A stretch of DNA of 64,000 nucleotides from Phascolarctos cinereus (lineage: Eukaryota; Chordata; Mammalia; Diprotodontia; Phascolarctidae), in NCBI RefSeq assembly GCF_002099425.1, contig NW_018344069.1, positions 124,001 to 188,000 of the forward strand, in the 5' to 3' direction. The position numbers and the translations under genes are program-made. A model generated the notes under the pieces. It was given only the letters and a program-made list of their open reading frames with translations. It searched no databases and was not told the origin of the DNA. This document shows, piece after piece, positions 1-10,454 of this stretch (positions are counted from its first letter, which is position 1; each line of letters starts with the position of its first letter).

Positions 1-115
1 TCTATCCCTTGGATACTCACCAGGTAATTAAAAGACAAAAGCCTTGTGGTTCTTTAATACTCACCTGGCAGGGGGGTGGCTCTTCTGGAGATCGTTTTTG
101 CCTTTGGTCAGACCA
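1..115. other. Unique left edge with a U1-like 18-mer
   Basis: No gene seen. Positions 57-74 match the first 18 bases of U1 snRNA (as I remember it) at 17 of 18 positions, but the similarity fades after that. It may be the start of a very old U1 pseudogene or chance; see findings. Confidence 0.3.
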
Positions 116-335
116 TTTATCCAATCGAATGAGCATTCATTAAGTGCTGGAACCGTGTGAGGCACTGGGGGATGCTGAGGCGGAACAACATAAATTGAGT
201 AATGGAACAGAACAGTAATACTGAGTCCTTGCCATGAAGAAACTTTCGTTCTACCGGGTGGGGAGAGGAGAGGGACGTTTTAATATTATCTCTGGGTACC
301 CAACACCCAGCACAATGCCTCGCACATAACAGGGG
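116..335 (-). repeat. L2 LINE remnants
   Basis: About 123-235 reads as the reverse complement of an L2 3' end (AATGAGCATTCATTAAGTGC and following). At 283-330 there is a short piece in the opposite sense that resembles the L2 tail with its 'cccagcacaatgcct' segment. Both are heavily diverged. Confidence 0.5.
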
Positions 336-483
336 AAGAAGATAGAGACTGGAACTCCCAGATGAGGAAGCTCCCTCTCCCAATGCCTGTTAGCACCTTC
401 CCTGCAACATACAGTACAGTCTTAGAGAGTTGTCTGAGGCATTGGGAGGTTAAGTGACTTGCCTAGGGACTTATGTGTGAAGG

Positions 484-1085
484 GCCTGGAGGCCATGTCA
501 CATGAGGATCCGATGAAGTAAGTAGGGATGTTTAGTCTAGAGAGAAGAATTAGAGGGGACACGATAATAATAATAGCTGGCATTTACATAGTGCTTTAAG
601 GTTTGCAAAATACTTTACAAATATTGTCTTATTTTATCCTCACAACAAAATTTGGAGGTAGGCTTTATTATTAACCCATTTTACACATGAGGAAGCTGAG
701 GCAGGCAAGTTAAGTGACTTGCCAAGGGTTACCAGCTTGTGAGTGTTTGAGTCGGAATTTGGACTCAGGTCTTCCTGACTCCAGGTCCAGTGCTTTATCC
801 ACTTTGACATCTATCTACATGATAACTGACTTCAAGTATTTGAAAGACTTCTCATTTAGAAGATGGGCTAGACTTGTTTTCATTAGTTCTGGAGGTTGGA
901 AGGAGGAGCTCCCAGTGAGAATTGCAAAGAGTCACATTTCCCCAAGTGAAATAAGGTGCCTTGAGAGGTGAGGGCTCACCCGCCTTGGAGGTGTTCAAGC
1001 AGAGGCTACATGACCACTTGTTGGTTCTGTTATAGTAAGGATTCCTTTGGAGGCTGTGTTAGACTAGATGGTGGACAAATTCAAA
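484..1085 (+). repeat. L3/CR1-type LINE fragment, split by a SINE
   Basis: The halves at about 484-567 and 817-1085 together resemble the 3' part of an L3/CR1 LINE: 'GGGATGTTTAG.CTAGAGA', then 'TTCAAGTATTTGAAAGACTT', then 'GGAGGTGTTCAAGCAGAGGC'. A SINE interrupts it at 568-816. The same family recurs at 7376-8205 and in reverse at 44246-44900. It is old and non-coding. Confidence 0.65.
568..816 (-). mobile_element. MIR/THER1-type CORE-SINE inserted in L3
   Basis: The + strand carries the antisense SINE signature: 'CCCATTTTACACATGAGGAAG', an acceptor-like B-box complement and 'TCTTCCTGACTCCAGG'. It is flanked by a 9-bp target-site duplication with one mismatch, 559-567 (ACACGATAA) and 817-825 (ACATGATAA), so it jumped into the L3 copy after that LINE was fixed. 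Confidence 0.7.
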
Positions 1086-1169
1086 TCCTGTTACACACAT
1101 ACACATATATGTCAGAGACAATTCTTGACCTGGCTCCTAAACCAGATCTCCACCCACCACATGATGCTG

Positions 1170-1450
1170 TCTGTGTCTCATTGTGGGCACATCTTAGGTG
1201 CTTAATAAAGGCTTATTGATGGGGTTAAACATATAAAGAGCTAAGCTATGCATGATAATTTTAGGATGGAGGAGAGAGACCTCTTTGGTCCTGTCTATCC
1301 CTAAGAGGCCCCTCCCATCCCTGAACTCACTGAGAGAGGGCCTTCCTTAAACTAGGAGACATTCATGGCTTTTCACAGCATAGCATCTCTAGCACTTAGT
1401 ACAGTTCCTGACACATAGTAATCTCTTAATAAATGCTTGTTGACTTCAGA
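1170..1450 (+). repeat. Two L2 LINE 3' tails
   Basis: About 1190-1225 and 1360-1450 both end in the typical L2 3' tail ('TTAATAAATGCTTGTTGA' or close variants). The DNA between (1226-1360) is unassigned. Confidence 0.6.
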
Positions 1451-1584
1451 GGAATTAGTGATCCTGAGTTTTCACTTGTCTCTTCCCTTTCTAAATTATT
1501 TTGACGCTGTTTTTCACCCAGCAAAAGGTGGTTACCTTTCAATGGAACTATGACTTCTCTATCCATTGTGGCCTAACTTAATTC

Positions 1585-1695
1585 CTATTAGCTAGAAATT
1601 GCTCAGCATGGCCTTCAAGGCCCTCAGTGCTTGAGCTCCACTATATTCATCTGACCTTATTTCCCACTACTCATCCTGCTATAGTGAGACGAATC
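1585..1695 (+). repeat. L2 LINE 3' UTR fragment
   Basis: The segment with 'GGCCTTCAAGGCCCTCAG', followed by pyrimidine-rich 'CTGACCTTATTTCCCACTAC', matches the remembered L2 3' region in the sense orientation. It is truncated at both ends. Confidence 0.55.
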
Positions 1696-1724
1696 CTTCC
1701 AGAAGATTTTCCTTTCCTTTGAGT

Positions 1725-2099
1725 CATCTTGTCATTTATATTTTTATATTGTATATATCTATGCCACCACTTCATATATATTTATTCTCTTATATTGGAT
1801 ACAGCCACATTTATGTTATATATACTCACACTGGCATAGTCTATAGACATTTACGCTGTTACCTTGTTACATTGCATACACTGACACTTTATAGTTATGT
1901 GGCTACATCATATATATTATACTGATACATTATATATATTCACACAAGGACATTATATAATTGACACTGTTACATTGCATACATTTATACTATTACATTG
2001 CATGCATTAGGTGGTTATATCATATACATTGACATGGTCACATTGTTTGTATTTATAGTGTTATATTGAATGTATTAACACTGTTACATTGTATATGTT
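1725..2099. repeat. AT-rich minisatellite, ~22-bp unit
   Basis: The last six units (1964-1986, 1987-2011, 2012-2033, 2034-2055, 2056-2077, 2078-2099) are imperfect copies of a 22-25 bp motif close to ACACTGTTACATTGCATAC. More diverged units with TATATA runs extend left to about 1725. It abuts an antisense L1 fragment. No coding role. Confidence 0.75.
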
Positions 2100-2960
2100 G
2101 TTTGCCAGGGTTCTGCTCATTTTACTTTGCATTAGTCCATATAAATCTTTCCATGTTTCTTTGGACCTCTCATGTTAATTTTGTATTACTGTATGATAAT
2201 ATTCTATTAAATCCATATCCCATATTCTCCAATCAATGCACATCCACTTCCCCCTTCCCTCTAGTTCTTTATGACCACAGAATTCTTCAATGACTATTTT
2301 GTATGTGCTGGACCTTTGTTCTGTCTTTCACTTCCTTGAGATATTTGCCCTGTCAGGGTGATTGCTATTACCTTAGAGTATCAACAAAGGTATCAAATAC
2401 TCAATCCCTTTTCTTGCATAATTTCAAATTGATTTTTTCAAATGTTTTAGTTCCCCCCCCAATTATGTGTAAATATTTTTGACATTTATTTTTTAAAAAT
2501 TTGAGTTCCAAATTCTCTCTCTCCCCTCCCCCCCATTGAGAAGGCCAGCAATTTAATATAGGTTATACATGTGCAGTTATGCAAAACATATTTCCGTATT
2601 AGTCATGTTGTGGGGGAAAAAACACAGACCAAAAAAAAAACCCCAAAGCAAGAAAAATAAAGAAAGTTTAAAAAAGTATGCTTTGATCTGTATTCAGGCT
2701 CTATTAGTTCTTTCTCTGGAGGTGGATAGCACTTTTCAACATGAATCCTTTTGAATTGTCTCAGGTCATTCAAATTGATTTAGACAATTGTTGGACCTAT
2801 TCAAAAGTTACACTGACAGTGAATTAATGTGCCTGTCTTCCCAAAGCCCCTTCAATACTTGCTGTTCTTGGTTTTGAGTCGTCTTTGCCAGTTTTCAGGG
2901 TATGAGATAAAATGTAAGTCATGTTTTTGCTTCATACTTATCTGAAGGATGATTTAATGG
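2100..2960 (-). repeat. Antisense L1 3' region fragments
   Basis: 2100-2240 and 2440-2960 carry antisense marsupial L1 3' sequence: 'GCATTAGTCCATATAAATCT' and the terminal module with 'TACATGTGCAGTTATGCAAA' (around 2566-2585), then 'CTTTCTCTGGAGGTGGATAG'. The terminal module also occurs inside the HAL1 at 13.5 kb. The DNA at 2241-2440 is unassigned. Confidence 0.65.
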
Positions 2961-3477
2961 CCAGAGTCACCCCTTCAAAACCCAGAATTCCTTTTCTACA
3001 CTGGTGGGTAGGCCTAAGATACATTGCTAGTCACCATCTAGGTGCCATGACTGCTTAAGCTATTTTGGAAAATGGTCTCCTGTTTATGTGCATTTGCTGG
3101 TATTGGAAGCAAAACATCCCTGCTTCCCACCTGGTTCTTCTTACCCATTTTTATAAACTGTGTAACTTCATTCAAAACCAAATTAATCTCCCTGATTATT
3201 TTTTCACCGTACCCCCCTGATAATGATGCTACACCTGCTGTGTCATTGTCCTGTATCTCTACCTTGCTGGTTATCGTACAGGAAATCGGGTGGTTAGTTT
3301 CAACCTGCCTGAGTGAGACAAGATCATCAGCAGGGGAACGGTCTCAAGTTTAGGTCACAGTTAGCAGCTGCCAAACAAATTGGGTTTGGTTTTTTTTCTT
3401 AATCATTGTATTGATTCTTAGAAATGATTTAGAATAGCTTCACTGCATTGAAATAAGATAACCAACCAAAAAATAAT
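2961..3477. other. No feature recognised
   Basis: Single-copy-looking DNA. A 93-codon open frame begins at 3072 but has no recognisable domain and no splice or promoter context, so I do not call a gene. Confidence 0.5.
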
Positions 3478-3920
3478 TGGACAGGTAGTGCAGTGAGTGC
3501 TATATTTGTGTTCAGGAAGACTTGGGCTCAAGTCCTGGGTCAGTCACTTGGTCCCAGAGAGAAGAACTAGAAGAATGTATGGGCCAGGCCAGAAAGATCT
3601 TGGCTGAGAGAGTAGAGAAGGTAGTAATTCCCCAACTGATGCTCACAGTCTCTGTGACTTTGGGAAAGTCACTTGACCTTTTGGAGTCCTAATTTCCTCA
3701 TCTTTAAAATGAAGTGGTTAGATTCAATTTCTAAGGTCCCTTACAGGTTTAAATCTTGGACCTGAGGATGAGGCATATGTTGTTGGTAGAGATAGTACTT
3801 CAGCTGTAACATTGGACAAGTTGTTGTACTTGTCTGGGTCTTGTTTTTCATTTGTGAAATGCAGGCTGGTGGAATAGTGAATTGTTGATGTCTCTTCCAG
3901 TCTATGAACTAAAAATTCAG
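3478..3920 (+). repeat. Degraded SINE remnants
   Basis: 3478-3555 resembles the 5' half of a tRNA-derived SINE ('CAGGAAGACTTGGGCTCAAG'). 3620-3760 and 3800-3915 resemble the sense 3' half of MIR/THER1 ('GGGAAAGTCACTTGACC', 'TTCCTCATCTTTAAAATG'). Their borders are uncertain. Confidence 0.55.
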
Positions 3921-4089
3921 TTGGCTCATTCTAACATTGAAGGCCCTTGGACTAGACCAGCCATCTTTCCCATCCTCCTGTCTGGATGTTGGCAAAAGTG
4001 GGGAGTAGGTGAAGTTTGTTTTTGAAATGCTTTCATCCCCTCCATCTGTTCCTCTCTTTCTACTGGTTACTCTCCTGACTATTGAGAAG

Positions 4090-4090
<1 letters not shown>

Positions 4091-4153
<63 letters not shown>

Positions 4154-4185
4154 GACAGAAAGTGTATATGTGTGTATGTGTGTAT

Positions 4186-4269
<84 letters not shown>
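4091..4269. repeat. Compound microsatellite (GT)n-(GA)n
   Basis: A pure (GT)n tract runs about 4091-4148, then a short mixed link, then a (GA)n tract about 4185-4269 with one phase shift near 4203. It creates long meaningless open frames. (GT)n can adopt Z-DNA and (GA)n triplex DNA, and the length is likely to vary between individuals. Confidence 0.95.
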
Positions 4270-4272
<3 letters not shown>

Positions 4273-4934
4273 ATGAGAATGTGTGTATGTATCTGGTAGT
4301 TAGGTTCCTAAACTAGCCCACATAAAACGACTAGAACGTGGCTAAAGTACTGTATTACTTTATAGTAAATAAATAGGAGCCCTCCATGGAAGCTGTGCCG
4401 TACATTCTCTTTGCCAAGTGTCACTTATAGAAATCCCTAAAATGTAGTACTTTCTTTTTTAAGCAGCCTTGTTGATTAAATAGGTTTTGTAGGCTGATCT
4501 GATAATTGAACTGATATAGTTGTATACTAGTGTAAATTGTATACTAGTCTCTCTGTGGGGAAAAGCTATTCCTTACTTCAGAAAACCAACTTAGAAGAAG
4601 ACTTCTGGAATGTGGCCAGTGATTTGGTCAGGCTGCTTTGGTGCTGTGCTAGATGGAGCTGGTGACTCAGGGGTTTATGGCTGGTGAAGTTTTTTTCCTC
4701 CCTTACCTACTTGGAGCAACCCTTTTGTTCAGAAGAGCCTCAGCAAATATTCACCCTTCAAAGTCCCTAATCTTTCCCAGCTGGGTTTGTGTCAACACAG
4801 ACTAACCAAGAAACTCGAGAGAGTGCCTTTGAAGGGGAAGGGAATGTTAGGCCTGGCCTGCCATCTGGCTGCCCAGAGCTACCCACAAACGGTTAGGATG
4901 GTCTTCCAGGTGCTTCCCTGGCCTGTGGCCACCC
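4270..4934. other. Unique DNA, no feature
   Basis: No gene or clear repeat seen in this stretch. Confidence 0.5.
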
Positions 4935-5245
4935 GTCTTTGAGGGTGGCCCTTAATGAAGGCTCAGACAAATATACAGAAAGGTACAAAAGGAGTTGATG
5001 ATAGGAAAGACCCTGGAGAATGGAAGAGATACTATGGGACTAGAGCAGGGCCGGTGGGTTTAAAAAAAGGGGGGGGGAATTCCCAGGAAAACTCTATTAT
5101 TGAAGGGTTAGTTTGTAAGCATTTAGAAATGGAAGTAATGCTTACTAAGGACCCGTAAAATTTCATGGAGAACAAATCTTACCAGGCTAACTTTGCTTAC
5201 TTCTTGTCAGTGGTGAGGAGTAGTACCTTAGCTCATGCTGTATGC
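4935..5245 (+). repeat. L3/CR1-type LINE fragment
   Basis: 'AACAAATCTTACCAGGCTAA' near 5170 and the preceding 'GTAAGCATTTAGAAATGGAAG' resemble the reverse-transcriptase-coding part of L3/CR1 that encodes the 'FRKGRST.DQ' region. Frames are broken. A poly-G tract lies at about 5071-5078. Confidence 0.5.
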
Positions 5246-5394
5246 TTAGATCTTTTGTGCCAGCCTGGTGGTCAGGATGAAGAGATATTGGGAGGAGGGG
5301 AGGGGAATGATGCAATCAGGTAGATTTGGAACTCACCTCAAAAACGAATTGCCACCTTGTTGATTTGAACATGGAAGGAGGTCTCTAGTGAATG

Positions 5395-5560
5395 ACTGAA
5401 TGAATAAGAAAGCATTCATTAGGCATCTAGTGTGGGGAACTATCCTATCACTGGGGTTACAAGCACAGAAATGAGACTGTGTCTGCCCTCAAGGAACTTA
5501 CAGTCTAATAGGAAGATAGAGCCCAAATACAAGGATGGGGACCAGGAATGGATGTTTTCA
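5395..5560 (-). repeat. L2 LINE 3' end, antisense
   Basis: Reads as the reverse complement of the L2 tail: 'AAGCATTCATTAGGCATCTA', then 'GCCCTCAAGGAACTTACAGT'. Diverged. Confidence 0.6.
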
Positions 5561-5689
5561 TCTGGAGAGTCACAGGGATAGTGAGTAAAGCCTTCTGGCA
5601 TTTGATTGTCAGACTTTACTCGCTCCTGTCTGGGTTTTTGTGACACTGCTATCTCTCTTTCTTGTCTGACTACTCCTCATTCTCTGCAG

Positions 5690-6912
5690 ATTCCTTATCT
5701 GCATTATGCTTCATAATTGTGGGTGTTTGAGACTCTGCCCTGGATCGTCTTTTCTTTTCTCTCTCTTGGTGACCTCATCAGCTCCTATGCGTTCAGTTGT
5801 CTATTTCAGTTATTTCCAAAGCTATATATTCAGCCCCAATCACTCTTCTGAGTTCCAGGCCCAAATACATATTAGACATCTCACACTAGGCATCTCCAGC
5901 TCCACGTGTCCAAAACAGCTCATCGCTTCCCCGTGCCCCAACCCAGCACTCTTCAGAACTTTCCTCTTTCTGTTCCTCACTATCCTCCAGCTCAGCCAGG
6001 CCCAGAACCTTGGTGTTATTCTGGTCTCCTCCCTTCCTCTCATCCCCCACATGTCCGATCTGTTGCCAAATCTTATTTCTCTCTCCCTGTCTCTTCCGCA
6101 TGTCCCCTTCTCTTTCCTCACACAGCCACCACCTTCGTTCAGACTCTCATCCCCTCTCTCCTGGACTTCCTGACAGCTGTTAGCTGATGGTTCTCCCTGT
6201 CTTAAGTCTCTGCAGGTTCTTACCCATCCTCCACACTGCAGTGATTTGAAGCACAAATCTGACTATGTCACTCCCTACTCACCCAACACCGATGCCTTTC
6301 CGCTGCCTCTGCCACTGGGCCCAGATTGTTCTGGAGGAGGTGAGGCTGGTGACTTTGCTCAGCCCTCCCTCACTTAAATCCAGTTCACTTCAGGTCGTGG
6401 CATCACCTTCCTGATGTCACGGTCCTCTTTGAGAACAAAGGACAAACAGGGTCAAATATAAAATTTTGTTAGTTTTTATAACTTGGCCCCAACCTACTTT
6501 TCTAGCCTTATCATATACACTAATCCCTTTAAGGGCCTCTCTGGTCTTGCCAAACTGGCTGCCTTGCTTTTCCTCATGCATGACACTCAGTTTCCCATTT
6601 CTGTGCCTTTGAATGCCCTCCCTCCTCACCCCTGCCTCTTCAAATCCCTTGTTGTTTTCAGAATCAATGTAAGCATCGTCTTCTACATGAGGCCTTTCCT
6701 GATTGCCCCCAAGTTGCTAGTGCCTCCTCCTCCAAATTACTTTGTATTTTTAAAATATTTTAAAGTACTTATATATGTATGTATTGTCTTCACTGCTTGA
6801 ATGTAAGCTTCTTGAGGACAAGCAGTGGCTCGTTTTTGTCTTTGTACCCTTAGCAACTTGCATAGTGCCTGGCATATAATAGGTAATAAATGCTTATTGA
6901 TTAATTGACTGA
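5690..6912 (+). repeat. Long L2 LINE 3' region
   Basis: Sense L2: 'TTAGACATCTCACACTAGGC', 'CTGGTCTCCTCCCTTCC', 'CTCCTGGACTTCCTGACAGC', 'TCTGACTATGTCACTCCC', then 'TTTAAGGGCCTCTCTGG' and the tail 'GTAATAAATGCTTATTGA' near 6883-6900. It includes the C-terminal coding portion and 3' UTR. A different repeat fragment interrupts it at about 6318-6450. Open frames here (155 codons +, 138 codons -) are pyrimidine-bias artefacts. Confidence 0.75.
6318..6450 (+). repeat. Unclassified insertion within L2
   Basis: The L2 text is broken by a segment with 'GTGAGGCTGGTGACTTTGC', 'CTTCCTGATGTCACGGTCC' and 'GAGAACAAAGGACAAACAG'. This block is familiar as a recurrent marsupial interspersed piece, perhaps SINE-derived, but I cannot name it. 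Confidence 0.4.
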
Positions 6913-7375
6913 TTCCAGTAGTGGTAGTAACATTAATTTGATTTCTGTCCTCAGAGTAAGAGATGGAAAGAGTGTGTGTTTCAGGGCTGTGGTGGGGGGA
7001 GGGTGGAAGGTGGCACCAACATTGAAACTGTGGTCTGGGTAGTAAGATGTGTGTACTCTATAGCTCCTGGTTTCCTGATGGTTAGCTGGATGGAATGGGA
7101 CCAGCTACAGAGAGTAGGTTAGGTGAGTTTTCTCACTCACCCACCCATAAGGCTAGCACAGCCTTGGAGCCTGAACCTGAGTGATTTAATCAGCCTGGGA
7201 TGGTTGAGCTTGGTCCTCTGGAGGTCTGTGCCTGTGTCTAAAGGTTGCCATACCTGGTAGGGAGAAATGGAGCAGCAGAGGATCAGATGGCAAGACACCT
7301 GTTCTGGGTGGAGCCTGGTTTCCTGGTGGATGGCTGGATGGAATGCAGTGTGGAGGGCCCCAAAGCTCACTCTTT
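6913..7375. other. Unique DNA with a 35-bp direct repeat
   Basis: No gene seen. A 35-36 bp segment (7062-7097) recurs at 7311-7345, sharing 'CCTGGTTTCCTG' and 'GCTGGATGGAATG'. See findings. Confidence 0.6.
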
Positions 7376-8205
7376 AGTCCTGGGCTATTTGACATTTTAA
7401 TTATCTGTGTGAAGGCACAGAGAGCCTGTTTTATCAAATTTACAGATGACAGAAAGCTGGAAGAAATACCTTACGTGCTGGATGACAGAATCAGAATCCA
7501 GAAAGATCTTGAAAGGCAAGGATGATGAATGGAATCCCATAGGATGAAATTTAATAGAGAGAAATGTAAAGTTCTACATTTTGGTTCAAAAAGTCAACTT
7601 CTAAAAGGCAAAGTGGGTGCCATGTAGTTAAGGAGGTGGGGAGAATAGTTTTCTCGGAATACAAACTCAAGAGGAGTCTACAGGCTGATGTGACAGCTAA
7701 TGTAATTCTCGGCTCTGTGAGGATGCAGGAACGAGGAGGGGGATGGGTGGTACTCCGCCACATCTGGATTATTTTTGTTGCCTTGGGTACTGTAGTTTAG
7801 AAAGAACATTAACAAGCCAGAGTGTCCAAAGACAACCAGGAAGCCAACAGCCCTGAGGTCCTCCCGTGGAGACGTGCTGGAAGGAATTAGGGATGTTTAG
7901 CCTGGAGAAGACTCAGGGACTCAGTGACTTTCCTTAAGTGCTTGAAAGGCTGTCTGGAGGAGGAGAAGGGAGTAGACTTGTTTTGTTTGGACCCAGAGGG
8001 CAAATTGGTGGATGCATCAGGGGCACATCTAGGCTTGATGTCAGGGGGACCATCCTCAAAATTGGAGCTGTCTGAAAGTTCAATGGGCGGTTTGGAGGTG
8101 GGAGAATCCCACACCCTGGGGATGTTATAAAGAGGATTCTTGAGCAGATCCAGGTTGGACTCGGTGGCCTTTGGGGGTCCCTTCCAATCAGTGGCAAGTA
8201 GCTGT
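7376..8205 (+). repeat. L3/CR1 LINE, 3' half
   Basis: Successive landmarks of the CR1 clade are readable in order: 'CTATTTGACATTTTAATTAT' (the 'LFNIFINDL' coding segment), 'AAATTTACAGATGACAGAAA' ('KFADDTK'), then 'GGGATGTTTAGCCTGGAGAA', 'AAGGCTGTCTGGAGGAGG', 'TTTGGACCCAGAGGGCA' and a 3' end near 'TTGGACTCGGTGGCCTTTGG'. Frames are broken throughout. Confidence 0.75.
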
Positions 8206-8224
8206 GTCAGCATTAAGTTTGGCT

Positions 8225-8375
8225 TCTTTCCCCATTCTCTGCTACCAAAGCTTGCATGTTTAGAATGTAACATCCTTAAGAGCAGAGATTGTTTCATTCT
8301 TTGCAGGTGATGGATGCCCCAGTGCCTGGCATAGCACCCCACACACAGTAGGTTCACAACAAATGCTTGATGATG
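8225..8375 (+). repeat. L2 LINE 3' tail
   Basis: Sense L2 tail with 'AATGTAACATCCTTAAGAGC', 'CAGTGCCTGGCATAGCA' and 'AACAAATGCTTGATGATGGA'. Confidence 0.65.
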
Positions 8376-9289
8376 GATTGCTTGTTTTCCTACCTCCCCT
8401 CTGGCATTCTTACTACTCCTCTCCTAGCTTGTAAAATTTGAGGGTGGGGGGAGGCTGAGGACCAGTGGGTAGTACTAGAACAGTGTGTACAGCTGGAATA
8501 AGTTGCCAGGGTAAAAGGCTGGAGCTGTGGCTCTTTGCCATTCATTCCCCTAAACTACACAGAAATCCGAGGACTCTGGAAGCCCTGCTGCTTTGAATAA
8601 TCCACAAGGATGTGCAGCAGAGCATCCGGTTACAGAAGTAACTCACAGCTTGGGTCTGGCGGTAAGGTGAGCCAGAGGCATCCCAAACTGCAATGTAAAT
8701 TTCCCTTATGAAAAAAAAAAGCCCTTCTTTGCTTTCAGCCTGCCTCCTATGAGTCTGACTGTATAATTGTGCTGTTGCTTCTGTATTTTTTTTTTAAGCA
8801 TCTCAAGAAATTCAAAACTGGCTCCTGCTGACAGCAGCCAAAGCCTTGCGGAGCGTCAGTTCTCTAATGAGCCTCACAGAGAGCTCAGTTCTGACCCAGG
8901 ACAAGGCAAGGCATTGAGTGCACACGCGTGGCTGGGGTGCCAGGGAGGAGCGCACAATGCTATCTTTGATGTGCTGCTCCCCTGGGAGTTCATTAGGCAG
9001 ATTATGCCTCTCTTTGGGCTGCTTTCCCTGGCCCCCTCACTGTCCCTTCTCCATTGTCTCAGAAGGGCACCACGTCCTGGACTGGACGTTGGGTGTCTCC
9101 CGCTGAATGCCTGATGCTGTTACTTGGTGGCAGCGCTGTGCCTAACCTTTGCAGGCTGGTGAGTTGAAAACAAAATCTAGTGATATGGGCTGGTGTTGCT
9201 TGGGAGTGGGTGGTCAGGGAAGGCTGCCACGCTGAGGCCCGTTGTCCTCCTGGCTGACCCGCTTGGAGAGGGAGCATGTTTGAGTAGAA
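8376..9289. promoter_or_regulatory. Unique block, candidate conserved non-coding element
   Basis: Apart from short A- and T-runs this 0.9-kb stretch shows no repeat signature. About 8800-9110 keeps a balanced composition and dense motif-like text, including 'TTCATTAGGCAGATTATGCC'. Open frames of 60-115 codons overlap in several phases and none resembles a protein. Conservation is only a guess. Confidence 0.3.
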
Positions 9290-9440
9290 GGAACTGACAT
9301 GGAGTCAAAACACCTGAGTTCAAATCCCAGCTTTTCCACTTACCACCTATGTAAACTTAGCCAAGCCACCCTTTGACTATAAAGTGGTTGAATGGATGAG
9401 TCAGACCCAGTGACCTTCCAGGCTTCCAGGCTTTAATGGG
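9290..9440 (+). repeat. MIR/THER1-type SINE
   Basis: Sense SINE text: 'GGAGTCAAAACACCTGAGTT', then 'CAAATCCCAGCTTTTCCACT', with B-box-like GTTCAAATCC. The 3' half is degraded. Confidence 0.6.
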
Positions 9441-9799
9441 TTTGAGTTAAATGTGTCACATGATCAGAGGGACCTGCTTTGTTAGTTGAGCCAAGGAATA
9501 AAAACCAGGTTTCCTTCCCATTAACTCTCCAAATAGGGTTTTTGGTTTGCATGGTTTTTTTTCTCCTACATTTTTTAGCTCTTTGATTCCTGGAGTTGAA
9601 CACAAATGAGCTTATTTATGGGCCTTTTTCATTGATGCCATAACTTCAGACTTGGAACTCTTTGCAGATGTAGGTATTTTTGCATTCAAGACTTCTTACT
9701 TCCTTGGGGTCACAGATCCTGGTCCCAGGAGCTCTGGAATCCTGGAGAATTTGTCTCCTTGTAATTGTTTTAGCTAGTTTTGAGATTTAACTTCAACCT

Positions 9800-10235
9800 C
9801 GGCCCCTTTAATAGTATCAGAGGGTGTAAAGCTAGGGCAACATGGGAGAAGGGCTAGATTTGAGGTCAGAGGATCTGGGTTCCCATCATGGCTCTTTTAC
9901 TTACTCCTGAGTGACCTTGGACAAGTTACTTTTCTCTGGACCTCAGTTTCCTCTTCTGTAAAATAAGGTGTTTGGATTAGATGACCTCTAGGGCAGCTGG
10001 GGAGCACAGTGGATAGAGTACCAGGCCTGGAGTCAGGAAGATCTGAGTTCAAATCCAGCCTCAGCTACTTGACCCTGGGTACGTCACTTAAGACTGTTGG
10101 CCTCAGTTTCCTCATCTGTAAAATGAGCTGGAGAAGGAAATGACAAATCACTCAAGTACCTCTGCCAAGAAAACCTCAAATGAGGTCACAAAGAATTGGA
10201 CACAACTGAACAACAACAAAAGGGACTTTCCATCT
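9800..10235 (+). repeat. THER1/MIR SINE interrupted by a MAR1 SINE
   Basis: 9800-9993 reads as a sense CORE-SINE ('GATTTGAGGTCAGAGGATC', 'AGTGACCTTGGACAAGTTAC', 'CCTCAGTTTCCTCTTCTG'). Its end 'GATGACCTCTAG' resumes as 'GGGACTTTCCATCTTAG' after the younger MAR1 copy at about 9994-10222. Confidence 0.7.
9994..10222 (+). mobile_element. MAR1-type tRNA-derived SINE
   Basis: Complete-looking: starts 'GGGCAGCTGGGGAGCACAGT', has the tRNA B-box 'GAGTTCAAATCC', a CORE-like middle ('GTAAAATGAGCTGGAGAAGG') and ends 'CTGAACAACAACAAAAGG'. It is transcribed by RNA polymerase III and moved by LINE machinery in this family. Confidence 0.8.
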
Positions 10236-10454
10236 TAGATCTACTCATCTTTCCTGGTGGTTCTGTGCTTTTGCCCACAGAGTGGGACCAGAAATAGGAA
10301 AAGGGAACTACCTACGTGGCCCATGTTCAAGATCAGAGAACCACTTTCCTGAAGTAAATGCTGCTATTTCAAGGAAGGAAAATGGCAACCTGGCTTCAAG
10401 TGAACCCTTGTGTTCTTTGAGAGCTAACCAAGGTTTTGCAAAGCCCAGCAGCAA

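Noticed and set aside
5706-6256. Overlapping 155- and 138-codon frames on both strands
   Set aside because: They lie inside an L2 relic with strong pyrimidine bias; no protein similarity.
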